This document shows, piece by piece, positions 1 to 11,690 of a DNA stretch of 64,000 nt. How positions within the stretch are numbered: position 1 is the stretch's first letter; every line of letters begins with the position of its first letter. The notes beneath the pieces are model-generated. The model had not been told where the DNA came from. It saw only the letters and a list, made by a program, of their open reading frames with translations, and did not search any database. The position numbers were made by a program, and so were the translations under genes. The stretch lies in assembly GCA_945643635.1 (NCBI GenBank), contig CALZFC010000020.1, forward strand, positions 662,001-726,000, written 5' to 3'. This stretch comes from Allodiplogaster sudhausi (taxonomy: Eukaryota > Nematoda > Chromadorea > Rhabditida > Diplogasteridae).

Positions 1-113
1 GTTGATTAACAAGGTGTTTTCGACATCTTTTAACGCTTATTCTTATTGTTTAAAGGAGCTGTCCATGGAGATTAAATGTTGTTTACAACATCGCTAGGAA
101 AATTGGGAATTCA

Positions 114-254
114 TCATAGCTTCTCTGATTCTATTCTTGGAAACAGAGTTTCATGCTTTCTTTGCAGAGCTCTCTGCTCACTTCCGCCTTCTTCTTCTCC
201 TTTCCTTGCATCGCGGCTCTCGGCACTCTTTATCTCCGTCGACTGCCCGCGCAT
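114..254 (-). pseudogene. Truncated copy of the coiled-coil ORF
   Basis: Counterpart of the ORF at 9923-10138. It starts at the matching ATG (254) and reads the same charged helix, but a deletion of about 130 bases removes the last third and the frame ends at once in a TGA. It is therefore probably a decayed copy. No known family is recognised. Confidence 0.5.
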
Positions 255-1814
255 ACGGTAACTTTTCAACCAAAATTCAACTCCATAAATGTTAAATATG
301 TTTAATTTAAAAAAAAAAGCATTTTATATTTCGGAGGAAAAAATAGCCTGAAGCCGCTGTGAAAAAAAAAACCTGTTCACGATCGATGGCTTGCTTTTTG
401 TCGACTAATATCTTGTGTAGATCAATATTTCCTCAACATTCGACTCACTTTTCCAGATGGACAACATTAGCGACCTCCTTGAACTGTCGCGACCGAAGAA
501 AAGGAAGGCTGCCACTTCGACAAATCAATAGCACTAAATGCCTCTTCTGCCGTCCTATTTTGTTCTCTAATCCGTATATCGTTATAGATTTATAAAGAAA
601 AAAGTTTTGCTTTGTCATTGCAAAACAACGAATACAAATGTGTTTATATCACCCATTTACATTTTATAACACAAATACAGTTGAGCGAAGCCCTTGTCGC
701 GGCGACAGCAGCGTTGGAGGCGTTGTATCGGGCCAATTTTAGATGGACATATTATGCGGACCAATGTCAACTTCGTTACGGAATATTATCATTCATTTTG
801 ATTCCTTGAAAAATAGAACTCAATCAGCCTTGCAGAATCTAACCTAGTCAACAAACCCGTTCTAAGAACTCCTGCGTTTTTTAAGCGAAAATAGCGTCAT
901 CTGACTGTGAAATGTTCGGTGTCGATAACAAGTGAAGTCTCAAACAATTGCCTGCAGTGCTCATGATAATCATTAGAAGACTTTTGCAACAGTGCAGTGC
1001 ATTTTTCTGCTTTATTTCTTGTTGAGCTTTCTCTTACAAAGGTTTACCGACAAATAGATGCATACACTATTTTTGATTCCACATCATCCTCAAGACAAAT
1101 GAGCTGACTTATCCTCCGGAGCCATTCCGGAAGATTCCATCAGAAGGCGGAGCACCGACCGCTCGGGATGGGGGTAGATGGGCATAAGAGCAGCATAAAC
1201 TCCTCTTTTTCGTTGACAATGAAAAGATATTATGCACAACGAATAAATAAACAACTTGTACTATAAATTATTTCAATGTCATAAATAAATTCTTCAAATT
1301 GTGCACGTCAAGTAATGAAATGATCATCGTCTGGAGGTAAATTCGTACTTTTGATAAAAAACAACTGAATTTCAACTTTGAAAGTCAAATGTCGGGATTT
1401 TTTCTAATTTCGAATCATACACACGCCGTTTCAACAATTTTAAAAATAAAAATATTCCCTTATGGATATTACCCACAGCTCGGTCCTTTTAGATACATAG
1501 GCTAATTAATCCAATTCATCGCAGTAAATGTTGATTGGGAAGTTCATATGCGTCCGATTCTGACGATTCTTCTTCTTATTATTAGATTCTTCTTACTTGA
1601 ATCGAAAAGTATGAAATGTTCACTCTCAATGGATGGCAAAACTAGTGGAATTTTTATATAGTATTTTACATGATATGTGTATACTAGAAAACGATGCGCT
1701 TTTGAGCATATGCATTGCGTATCTAATCACGTATCCAGATCAGAGCTTTATAGTGCGGATTCTGAAGTAAAGGGGCGTAGTGAGAGAAGAGACTTCATGG
1801 TTTTGCCGTATGAA

Positions 1815-4329
1815 CTATTCGGCCTCCAGCTCAGCCATGGGCACAAGACCATCGAGAGACCATTCCTCCCTGCAAGGCAGTAAAAATTGCAGGTAAAAAA
1901 TCAGTAATTCGGGAAAGGTTTCACGACGTTAGTCGCATTCTATGCCTATGAGTGTCTTCGACTTGTCAGGCCAGTCTAACTTCGTGCAGCCGATGTGCTG
2001 ACGGCACTCGCGACAACCGACGGGCCCGACAGGCTCGTCCCGGCAGCAGAAGAGACAGGCACCGTAGATGCCCTGCGGGACGCGCTCCCCAGTAGCCACT
2101 GCAATCAAGTTAACCTAAACCCAATTGCCAGTCGATCAATATTAATCAAAAATGAGAACATTGGTGCTGAATAGAGCACAAAATGATGACTCACCAGCCT
2201 CCATCTCTTCGAGGTCAATCTGATGCTCATTAAATGCGACGTCAACGACTGAAATTGGTCTTTTTTGAGTATGAGAAATAACTGTGATTAGTTGCTGCAT
2301 TAAGACATGGACATGAAATATGTATAAACTCTTTTTTCAAAGATTAGAATGTAATAATTAACAATAATTTCTCAACATATATAATGTCCCAAGCTACCAA
2401 CCGGAAAGGGGAAGATTTAAGCGGAGGAGAAAGTTGCGAAGATCACCGAGGGCGCCTTTGTTCTGGAAAAGGACAGAGTTTCAATGTGTGCGTACTCTTG
2501 CAAGACTTTCCAACCAAATGCTGGAGAATCTTGAGAAGGAGATGGCGGTTTTCGGTGTGGATGTCGTCAGGATCCTGAGGACCCTCCAAATTCTGAAGAG
2601 GAAACGACAATGCCAATAATTTATCCTGTACTTTTTATTTTTTTTAATTTTTAAGTGTGAGATTGAAGTCGTCAGACCAAATCTGCGATTGCGATGTATA
2701 CGTTATGATCGTCATCAGAATTGGCAAAGTATTGTTGGAGCGATGCGAGCGAACGAAAGCGGAAAGCATCATCGTGGGTTGCAATGTTGACGTTATCAGG
2801 ATCTTCATCATGGCCCAACCGATTCTGAGGAGGAAATGACAGTGCTATAGCCTAGTTTATCTTGTTGTAATCACAGTATAAGCTGTGATAATTGTTTAAA
2901 TGAAATTTAAGTCGTCCGACCAAACCAACGAGTGTTTCGTAACCGCTATTCTCGTTAACTGACCTGCTCGGCGGGCTCTCAATGAACAGCGACGAATCTA
3001 AACGCTGCAAAACATATCATCTTGTGCAAATCCTGTCTCTCTCTTTATTAATCTCGTTTCGCCTCGTCATATGTATTCTTGCAGAAAAGTCTGGTCCAAG
3101 AATTGTTGGAGCGATGCGAGGGAATGAAAGTGTCCACCATCATCGTGGAATGCGTTGTACGAGCTTGGCGGATTCTTAGAACATTCAGCTTCACTCAGCA
3201 GAGCCTCTTATTTTTTTTATTTGAGTGAAGCAAAAAGCAAGAATAAAAAAGGTTTTTCATCTCAAATCTATAAAAGAATTACATTTTGCTGATATTATGA
3301 GGCTATTTTTTACCATTGTAGGCAACTCTCCCCCATCTTCCTCTCCTCCCTCCGATTGTCCCTCTCCTTCGCTCTCTTCCGCTCCCTCAGGCACTTCTTC
3401 TCCCTCAGACTCTTCCTCTCCCTCGTTTTCCTCTTCTTCCAACTTTCTCCCTTCGTCGTAGTGCTTGAATGCAAAGGCGATCTCTGAAAACATGATATTA
3501 TTGGCGAGACTTTCTTCATCTGCATTCAGAAAGAAAATCGAGCCAGAATCAAAAACTACCTCCATCCGTCAAGTGCTGGCGATGGCTCAGAAGATCGCGA
3601 AGAGCCGATGCGCCTTCGGGAGTCTGAAAAGAACCACTCTGCAATTGGGAAGAAAATGCAAGGGAATAATTGAAGGCCTCAAGGAGAAAAGAGGAGAAGA
3701 ATGACCGTGTTCTCGAGGACTCTGATGAGTCTCATCTCGTCTCGTCTCAGAAGAATCCGTCACCACGCCTTCTCAAACGAAGAGCTCCGGCAGAGCAGCG
3801 AGCTCTTCAATGGAATCCGCACTCAGAAGATGTTCACAGTCTGCAAGTAAACATGGATTACCTTAGATGCATCGAATTTTTTCATTATTTAAATTGATCA
3901 TATTGGGATACTACTAATGCTTTTTTTCTTGACAAAATGTCAGCTACGTGGGTCCGCGGAGCCCTCTGAAAGAAATTATCAAATCAGATTTTTATATTTC
4001 ATTAAGACGAACAGCGAATTTCGCCTTCCTATATATTTTTCTGTATTTCACTACTGTCACGCTTTGAACTAATAACGTCTTATTTCAAGCCATTCTCGTA
4101 TTTCCAAATTCTCGTCATACTTTTGCTTTCTACAAAGAATTTCACTTCGTCTGCAGATCAATTCATCCTTTTGAGACATAATTTGCTATTTATTTAATAA
4201 GTGTATCTTAATGTTTGTTTCACAGATGAATCCCATGATATGTATGTGTTTTACATTATTGTACATAATAGGAATTTGATTGACCGGACTAGCCTGGACG
4301 CGTTCGTTCGGGTTCTCCTCGTCGCACAT
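1815..4329 (-). pseudogene. Copy 1 of duplicated multi-exon gene (repeat exons, zinc-finger-like end)
   Basis: Same gene as 11691-14423. The first exon here is intact (ATG at 4329, MCDEENPNERVQASP, then a GT donor), unlike copy 2. The next recognisable exon (about 3848-3712) carries indels and a TGA relative to copy 2. The exon that supplies the CPLCRH end of the zinc finger in copy 2 is deleted here. An acidic exon (DEESLANNIMF... then Glu/Gly/Ser repeats, 3519-3314) is preserved, with an intron of only about 40 bases before it. I infer a pseudogene. Confidence 0.55.
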
Positions 4330-4652
4330 GGCAGTAACTAAAAGTAAATACATATGTAATCGAAAACATTTCATTTACTTTCTTTGTTAGTGGGAAAGAA
4401 ATATTAATTTTAAAAAAAGAGGAGATAAGCGGGGACAGGGGATAATTGAGAGCAAAGCGAAGAGCCGACCGACTGGAGAGGAGTATTAAATAAAGAGTGA
4501 CGATCATCTGGGAAAAAGGCGGGTTAATAAAGGTGTTCAGAACGGTAAATCTCTTCGCTATTAAACGTTATTTAAAAAATAATTTTTTTAATGTAAAGAA
4601 GGAGATGGGTAGCGTCGATTCCCACTACTAGGGTTTTTTCTTTGTTTGTTGT

Positions 4653-7600
4653 TCATATCACTCTCACCGCTTCCATCTCGTTAACCGGCACTTCACAATT
4701 GTCCCCCTTGAAGAAATCCGGGCAGATACAACGTCCGCAGTCCCTGGAATTCGGGAATCCACCGTTCACGCATTTGGGAGGAGAAGAGCAATGATCTGAA
4801 ATTGAGCGATCGATAACTAATTTCGATTTTGAAATGTAGACTCGTAAATTGTACATATATTTATGTACATATGAGCACATCCATGCATTCTTTGCTCATA
4901 CATATATGTATTTGCGGTCATTCATTTTGGCTGTAAATATGCGGATTCAACGAGCTCGTTTCACCTGCACACGAGTACATCGCATTGAGCTGCTTGAGAT
5001 CGGAGAAGCCGATAACTTTTTCTTGCCCGATCGAGTTCATGAATTGTGGATCCTTCGTCGTCAGGACAGGTCTGCCCGAGTTGGCGAAGTCCACTAAGCA
5101 AAAGCTACAGATCTACAATTATTCATAAGCTATCTATTTAAAAAAAAGAATGCGATTAATTCGAATGTTTTATTTATTTCATTCACTCACTCGCTCGATA
5201 ATGCATCACGCTGCCGTAATCATAGCTGACGTTATAATTCTCGTTCTCCTGCGGTGTCATCTGCGATTTTGCCAAACAGAGATTACTTTTCATGGAAATG
5301 TTCATATTGTTACCGTTGTCTCAAACTGTTCAAAAAGGAGGATGTAAGGAACCTTCTTGAAAACCCATAAATAGTTTGGGTCTACAGCAGAAGCGTCATA
5401 GGTGACATAGTCGTCACGGTCGTAACGAGACTGCAAGAGAATTTTATTGAAGCACACTGGCATTCTAAAATAATTTGAGAACTTCCTATTCAGCTTGTAG
5501 GACTAGAAATACTGCACCTCGAAGTGATATAAAAATAGCAAATTATTTTTATTGTGCAGATAAGATGCGTAAAGATTGAATTGGAGCATTTTTGGGACCT
5601 TGATTTTAGTTTTTTTCTCCAGTCTCATTGAATCCCCAAATCTGAGTGCATCTGCCGCCGTTGTAAAGTGTCCCTTTTTGAGGGGTAAGGTTGTTACCAT
5701 GAGGGTAATATCATTACCGCTAAGTTTCACCAGATATTGGCCTGAAAATGGGCGGGGATACCCAGGAGTGTAAACAATGGTTGCATGCTAGACAGTATGA
5801 GAGAGCACTTTCCTATCAGAGATGCATGTTATCCACACGGGAAACAACCTCAGGATTATCCATCAAAAAGGGACACTTTGCTACGGTGGCTGCGTTCATC
5901 GATTAATATATTGTGTTTTAAGGATAAAAGTAAATATGCTGAGATATGTATGTATGAAGAAGTAAGTAGCCTGTTCGTGGTTTTGACCGCGAGCGTGTAA
6001 AAGTTCGTGTGCAGCCGTATTTATCTGGGCAAAATAGAAGATTCAAGTACACTAATCAAACCTGCATTTATTTTCTTTCGGTGGTGATCGTCCATATTTA
6101 AATGAGGCGCTCATTTGTATTTCATATCGGATAACATTAATGGTGCATACCGTTTTACAGCCACTCCCGAGCGACAAGTTCTGCCGATGCAACTGTTTCT
6201 CCACTCCAACATGAGAATAGCAGCCATCGCCGGACATGATGGTGAGCTTCAATATGCATTTCTCATCAGTAATAATCTCTTTTTTTCATTCAAGAAATAG
6301 GAGGATCCGTGGGTTAGAAGTTGGGTGAGAGAGGAATGCAATGACAACAAACCCCAAATTCGCTGGAACCGTCGTCAGGTGCGAAGGAAATACAGCTTTT
6401 CACTGACAGGATATACATGGCAATCTCAACGGCCTGTACTGCAGTTGCGGCTGTAATGCCAAGTTTGTTTAAATGAATGAGAAAAGAAAATTCTTTGCCT
6501 TTTCTAAAGGTTAATTATATAAATCAAGCTGCAATAGCATAAACCTAGTGTTATAGCCTATTATTAGCTGAGAAAAATCAGTAAGCATGCATCTCACGGA
6601 ATTCGCTCTCGAATCTGTACGCGATTGGAATCGCTTTGTCCCAGAGCTTCGAGGTCTCATTGATGCCGATAGGCGCGCCGCGTTTGTTACGTGGTGCCTT
6701 GCAAGAAGCAATCATTTAATAATGATTTTCTCTTTTATATATATATATATATTCATATATAATTTATTCATTTATTTATTGTACATATTTCGGAGAAAAG
6801 GGCTGACCGTTAAACGCTCCATGTCTTCCTTAGTAGGAATGATGTCACCCTACAAGGAGCATTAGTCTGAGGTGAGAGTGGGATAAAATGTACTTGTGAA
6901 AGTGGGCTGTAAATGAGGGCACGAAAACAAAGAAGTAAAGGAAAGGAGAGAGAGAAAGAGAGAGAAACCTCAATAAGGTAAGGCAGGAGATTGGTGTTGA
7001 TGCCAACAATGGAACGAACAGCATGGGCATTTGCATAGGCGACCTTCGGTTGGCCACCTTCATCCTTGGCGGCGTTCTGTAACCACAAAATAAACTCGTC
7101 TTAAATTTTGGGGAATTTTTTTAACCTTCAATATAAAAATTGTGCCTCAGATTTGATATACCCTAAGCTACTCCTCTTCCATCCACTCTACATGCATCTA
7201 ATCTGATCTCTCTCTCTCTCTTTCTCTCACTCCTCTCTCTCTCTCTCTGTCTCCCTCTTTCTCTTTCCTCTCTTCCATCACGAACATTTGCACGATCTGC
7301 CGCTATCGCTGGTCGCTCGGACATCGCAGCTTCTTCTCGCGCTTCACGGAAGGCGCGAAGTTCTTCAACCGACAAGCCGCTTGAACGTGCGAGCTGCGCC
7401 GATTTTCAGGAATAAGATTAGAAAAAGTAGTGCAAATGACGCAGAAACAGTGCATGTTGTAAGCATCTTGATGAAAAATTTGTTTTGTTTACCGAATTTA
7501 TAAAGAAAAGTGTTAAAATTATAAGTAAAGAAAAGGACCCCTTGGACGATTTCATTATCACGATCCGAATAGCTTCTCTCGCTCGCTCGCTTGACGCGTG

Positions 7601-7670
7601 GAAGCGAGAAGGAGAGCGAAGTCGGCAGAAGAATGCAGACAACGACGACGAGGGGGAGAAGATTCGCCAT
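4653..7670 (-). CDS. Astacin A: secreted astacin (M12A) metalloprotease with EGF domain, no CUB
   Basis: Twelve exons join into an open frame of 385 codons: 7670-7539, 7393-7286, 7076-6969, 6849-6808, 6697-6598, 6450-6353, 6246-6151, 6024-5971, 5430-5353, 5260-5191, 5093-4965, 4795-4653. Residues 1-21 are a signal peptide (MANLLPLVVVVCILLPTSLS), and a basic, charged prodomain follows. The catalytic domain has the zinc motif HELLHARGQNHEQ and the Met-turn SVMHY. A Cys-rich EGF module near the end reads NGGFP...CGRCICPDFFKG. The exon 8/9 intron is GC-AG. The frame ends nine codons after GDNC, by reading through what is a splice donor in copy B; the CUB-like exons of B and C are absent downstream because the segmental duplication begins there. 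Probably an extracellular or cuticle/gut protease; substrates unknown. Confidence 0.85.
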
Positions 7671-7904
7671 TTCGAGACTTCTCTTACCTTGTCCACGAGT
7701 ACTTTGCCAAGAGTAAAAAAAAACAAAAATTTTTTAACATTATAAACAATATTTATGACTCAGAACAAGCTGCTGACAAAGAATTATCGCTAGTGGAGCG
7801 TTCCCCTATAAGACTGCTTTATGCTACGGAAAAGCTCGTCATGGATTTAAGTTGTTCTGAACGGAACTTTTATATTTGAAGCGTTCTGGAAATCCATTGC
7901 ATGA

Positions 7905-9125
7905 TCGAAATTTATCTCTATCAGTCAGATTGAGAAAGCCCACTCGTCCCTAAAAGCGGTGAATTCATTTCAGAAAGGCTATTTAGAAACATTAGCCACT
8001 TCGTTTTAACTTGGTAGCACACATTGCTTACAATTTAAATCCCTGGAAAATCGAAAAGTAATTCATTCTGGAATTTACCTCCTGATTTTGTCAAGCTACA
8101 TCATTTCTGCGAAGATTGATTCGTAGACATGGTCGTACTCCATTCCGTGGGCGTCTCCGTTCTGTCATTGGCTATGAGAGATTAACCATTTGAGTGATGT
8201 TCACCCTGTCATCATCGATGTTTTCCTACATAAACATCAATTGATAACTCGAGCTGATAATTTATTATTGCTTTCTTTTCTATTTTATTTATTTTTGATA
8301 TTTTTCTATTCATCTTTTTTTTTTACAACTTTCAGATTTTTTTCATCAATTCTTGAGTGGAGTTTGTGTATACGAAGCAGTTTCATAATAACAATATATG
8401 TATGACACTGTCAACTAAATGTTCTGGAAGTTTTTTGCCAGCGCGGTTGCTTCTTCGCCTTCCTGTCATGGAAATGCAAAAAAAAGAGAGAAAAACATGC
8501 CGACGGATGAATAAACACCGATATTTTTTTGTTCGATGAATATCTTATACTCTTAATATAAAAAGGTAAAAGTTGTTTTATTCTCGTCCATCACGAATAT
8601 AGAAAGTGGGGCGTTTTCATAAGACGGCTTCGTTTACCAAAACGCCATGTTGCGCTCTCAAGAATTGTTGATAAAAAATCTGAACATTGCAAAAAAAAAC
8701 TGGAGAGTAGAGTAAATAATTTGAATAAAAAATTAAACACCGCATACGAGCAAAAATAAATTATCCGTCGATTGATTTATTAGTTGGAAGACATCGACGA
8801 TGACGGGGTGAACATCACTCAAATGCTGAGTCTCTCATAGGCAAAAACAGAACCGAGACGCCCATGGAATAGAGAACGACCATGTCTACGAATTAATCTT
8901 CGAAGAAGTGACGTAGCTTGACAAAACAGGAGGAAAATGCCAGAATGAATTACTTTTCGATTCTCAAGGTATTTAAATTGTAAACAACATGTGCTACCAA
9001 GCAGAAAACGAATGAGTTTTCGACAAGTGGCTAATGTTTCTAAATGGCCTTTTTGAAACGTGAAAATTAATTCCACGCTTTTAGGGTCGAGTGGGCATTT
9101 CGAATCTGATTGATTGAAATAAAAT
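7905..9125. mobile_element. Foldback (large inverted-repeat) element upstream of astacin A
   Basis: The left arm (about 7905-8490) reappears as its reverse complement in the right arm (about 8570-9125). Paired landmarks include GGTAGCACACATTG at 8012 with CAACATGTGCTACC at 8985, and GAGTGATGTTCACCC at 8191 with GGGTGAACATCACTC at 8805. The arms are imperfect, at perhaps 75-85% identity, so the element is not new. It has no transposase. A long minus-strand open frame (9187-8819) is just a reading of the right arm. The same family lies at 16380-17490, with one arm at 41720-42430. Confidence 0.75.
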
Positions 9126-9204
9126 TTTCCCTTAAAGGCAGTCTCTAAATATATGGTAAAGCAATTCAAAATAGGCATTTGAACCATGAAGTGTCCCGCA
9201 CTGA

Positions 9205-9663
9205 ATGGACACTGGCTTAAATATGCTTAGCTCTTTCCCCGTCACGTTTTCGGAAGGCTGTGATCCTCTTGATTCAGGGCTGCAACCCTTGGACTCTCTC
9301 CACAGAAATTTGTGGTTGAACACTTCCATTGAGTCCTTCGAGTTCAAGAGCTGTTGTAGAGCTACATATGTGAATACAAGTAGAATACGTGACTTTGGGA
9401 TACAACGGAAACTAGGAATAATTACGCCTACACTTCCTTCCCCAGAGTACATCCCATTGTACGCAAAGGACTACATCTTCCATACCTATATAACCCCTTC
9501 TACCAGTGAAAATGGTTATACGTTTCCTTCTCTGGTGTTCCGCATCGTACCTACTTCATCTCAAGACTCTCGAATCTCTGCAGCTGGTCGTCGTCCCTCT
9601 GTCCCCCTCCTTTCAGGTTCCGGCATGGTTCGGAAGAGGAGTGAGGATAAGGAAGAAGGATAA
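9205..9663 (+). CDS. Hypothetical ORF between foldback element and duplication
   Basis: A 152-codon plus-strand frame starts MDTGLNMLSSFPVTFSEGCD and is rich in Ser, Pro and Thr. A minus-strand frame of 106 codons overlaps it (9452-9132), so open length here is not strong evidence for either. No motif, signal peptide or relative is recognised, and flanking exons cannot be joined to it. It may be the edge of a mobile element or an exon. Confidence 0.2.
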   Translation: MDTGLNMLSSFPVTFSEGCDPLDSGLQPLDSLHRNLWLNTSIESFEFKSCCRATYVNTSRIRDFGIQRKLGIITPTLPSPEYIPLYAKDYIFHTYITPSTSENGYTFPSLVFRIVPTSSQDSRISAAGRRPSVPLLSGSGMVRKRSEDKEEG

Positions 9664-9922
9664 GGGAGAGAGCAGAGAGCGAGAGTTAGAGCTCCCATGA
9701 TCTTGCTGATGATGTCTCTCTCGTTCTTCACTGCGGATGTCGCTTCGAGCGTGTTGATTAACAAGGTGTTTCGACATCTTTTAACGCTTACTCTTATTGT
9801 TTAAAGGAGCTGTCCATGGAGATTACAATGTTTCTACAACATCGCTAGGAAAATTGAGAATTCATCACAGCATACCCCCAAAACTTTGTACCATAGGAAG
9901 CGGGAATTCAATCGCCAGATTT

Positions 9923-10138
9923 TCACAAGTGGCTTATAAACTTCATGGACAGTTCCCTTAAATGTAGCTCGAACATTGCTTGTGCGCTCTCCTTATGAGT
10001 GACCTTCTCTAATTCTATTCTTGGAAACAGAGTTTCATGCTTTCTTTGCAGAGCTCTCTGCTCACTTCCGCCTTCTTCTTCTAATTTCCTTGCATCGCGG
10101 CTCTCGGCACTCTTTATCTCCGTCAACTGCCCGCGCAT
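9923..10138 (-). CDS. Small charged, helical ORF of unknown function
   Basis: A 71-codon reading frame starts with MRGQLTEIKSAESRDARK and ends FISHL. It is rich in Glu, Lys and Arg and is probably coiled coil. It could be a separate small gene or the terminal exon of a larger minus-strand gene, because an acceptor-like AAAG lies just before it. A further minus-strand open stretch at 9690-9800 (reading NTLEATSAVKNERD) may be another exon of the same gene. I do not recognise the family. The copy at 114-254 is truncated. Confidence 0.4.
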   Translation of the reverse strand: MRGQLTEIKSAESRDARKLEEEGGSEQRALQRKHETLFPRIELEKVTHKESAQAMFELHLRELSMKFISHL

Positions 10139-10340
10139 ACGGTAACTTTTCAACCAAAATTCAACTCCATAAATGTTAAATATGTTTAATTTAAAAAAAA
10201 AGCATTTTATATTTCGGATGAAAAAATAGCCTGAAGCCGCTATGAAAAAAAAAAACTTATTCACGATCGATGGCTTGCTTTTTGTCGACTCATATCTTGT
10301 GTAGATCAATATTTCCTCAACATTCGACTCACTTTTTCAG

Positions 10341-10472
10341 ATGGACAACATTAGCGACCTCCTTGAACTGTCGCGACCGAAGAAAAGGAAGGCTCGACAA
10401 ATCAATAGCACTAAATGCCTCTTCTGCCGTCCTATTTTGTGCTGTAATCCGTATATCGTTATAGATTTATAA
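10341..10472 (+). CDS. Short plus-strand ORF after a splice-acceptor-like site
   Basis: A 43-codon frame starts MDNISDLLELSRPKKRKA directly after TTTTTCAG and contains a CLFC pair. In copy 1 (451 onward) an extra 7 bases shift the frame, and it stops within eight codons. A second open stretch follows at about 10560-10690 (LSEALVAATAALEALYRANF), also after a CAG. These could be two exons of a small plus-strand gene or chance. The function is unknown. Confidence 0.25.
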   Translation: MDNISDLLELSRPKKRKARQINSTKCLFCRPILCCNPYIVIDL

Positions 10473-11690
10473 AGAAAAAAGTTTTGCTTTGTCATTGCAT
10501 AACAACGAATACAAATGTGTTTATATCACCCAGTTACATTTTATAACACAAATACAGTTGAGCGAAGCCCTTGTCGCGGCGACAGCAGCGTTGGAGGCGT
10601 TGTATCGGGCCAATTTTAGATGGGCATATTATGCGGACGAATGTCAACTTCGCTACGGAATATTATCACTCTTTTTGATTCCTTGAAAAATAAAACTCAA
10701 TCAGTCTTGCAGAATCTAAACTAGTCAACAAACCCCTTCTAAGAACTCCTGCGTTTTTTAAGCGAAAATAGCGTCATCTGACTGTGAAATGTTCGGTGTC
10801 GATAACAAGTGAAGTCTCAAACAATTGCCTGCAGTGCTCATGATAATCATTAGAAGACTTTTGCAACAGTGCAGTGCATTTTTCTGCTTTATTTCTTGTT
10901 GAGCTTTCTCTTACAAAGGTTTACCGACAAATAGATGCATACACTATTTTTGATTCCACATCATCCTCAAGACAAATGAGCTGACTTATCCTCCGGAGCC
11001 ATTCCGGAAGATTCCATCAGAAGGCGGAGCACCGACCGCTCGGGATGGGGGTAGATGGGCATAAGAGCAGCATAAACTCCTCTTTTTCGTTGACAATGAA
11101 AAGATATTATGCACAACGAATAAATAAACAACTTGTACTATAAATTATTTCAATGTCATAAATAAATTCTTCAAATTGTGCACGTCAAGTAATGAAATGA
11201 TCATCGTCTGGAGGTAAATTCGTACTTTTGATAAAAACAACTGAATTTCAACTTTGAAAGTCAAATGTCGGGATTTTTTCTAATTTCGAATCATACACAC
11301 GTCGTTTCAACAATTTTAAAAATAAAAATATTCCCTTATGGATATTACCCACAGCTCGGTCCTTTTAGATACATAGGCTAATTAATCCAATTCATCGCAG
11401 TAAATGTTGATTGGGAAGTTCATATGCGTCCGATTCTGACGATTCTTCTTCTTATTATTAGATTCTTCTTACTTGAATCGAAAAGTATGAAATGTTCCCT
11501 CTGAATGGATGGCAAAACTAGTGGAATTTTTATATAGTATTTTACATGATATGTGTATACTAGAAAACGATGCGCTTTTGAGCATATGCATTGCGTATCT
11601 ATTCACGTATCCAGATCGGAGCTTTATAGTGCGGATTCTGAAGTAAAGGGGCGTAGTGAGAGAAGAGACTTCATGGTTTTGCCGTATGAA

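Larger units (their letters stand above)
1..4520. repeat. Segmental duplication, copy 1 (left-truncated by window)
   Basis: This stretch matches 9752-14630 almost base for base over long blocks, in the same orientation. Compared with copy 2 it lacks about 130 bases near position 118 and about 195 bases near position 1892, and has several small indels. The right end of homology is at a GGCGGGTTA motif near 4525. Both copies carry a minus-strand multi-exon gene and a short coiled-coil exon. Between 800 and 1780 I see no coding exon. Confidence 0.9.

Noticed and set aside
3310..3525. Long Lys/Arg/Glu-rich ORF in a second minus-strand frame
   Set aside because: It is a frame-shifted reading of the acidic exon; the splice join and conservation between duplicate copies support the other frame.
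8819..9187. 122-codon minus-strand ORF
   Set aside because: It coincides with the right arm of the foldback element; the equivalent frame in the other arms contains stops.
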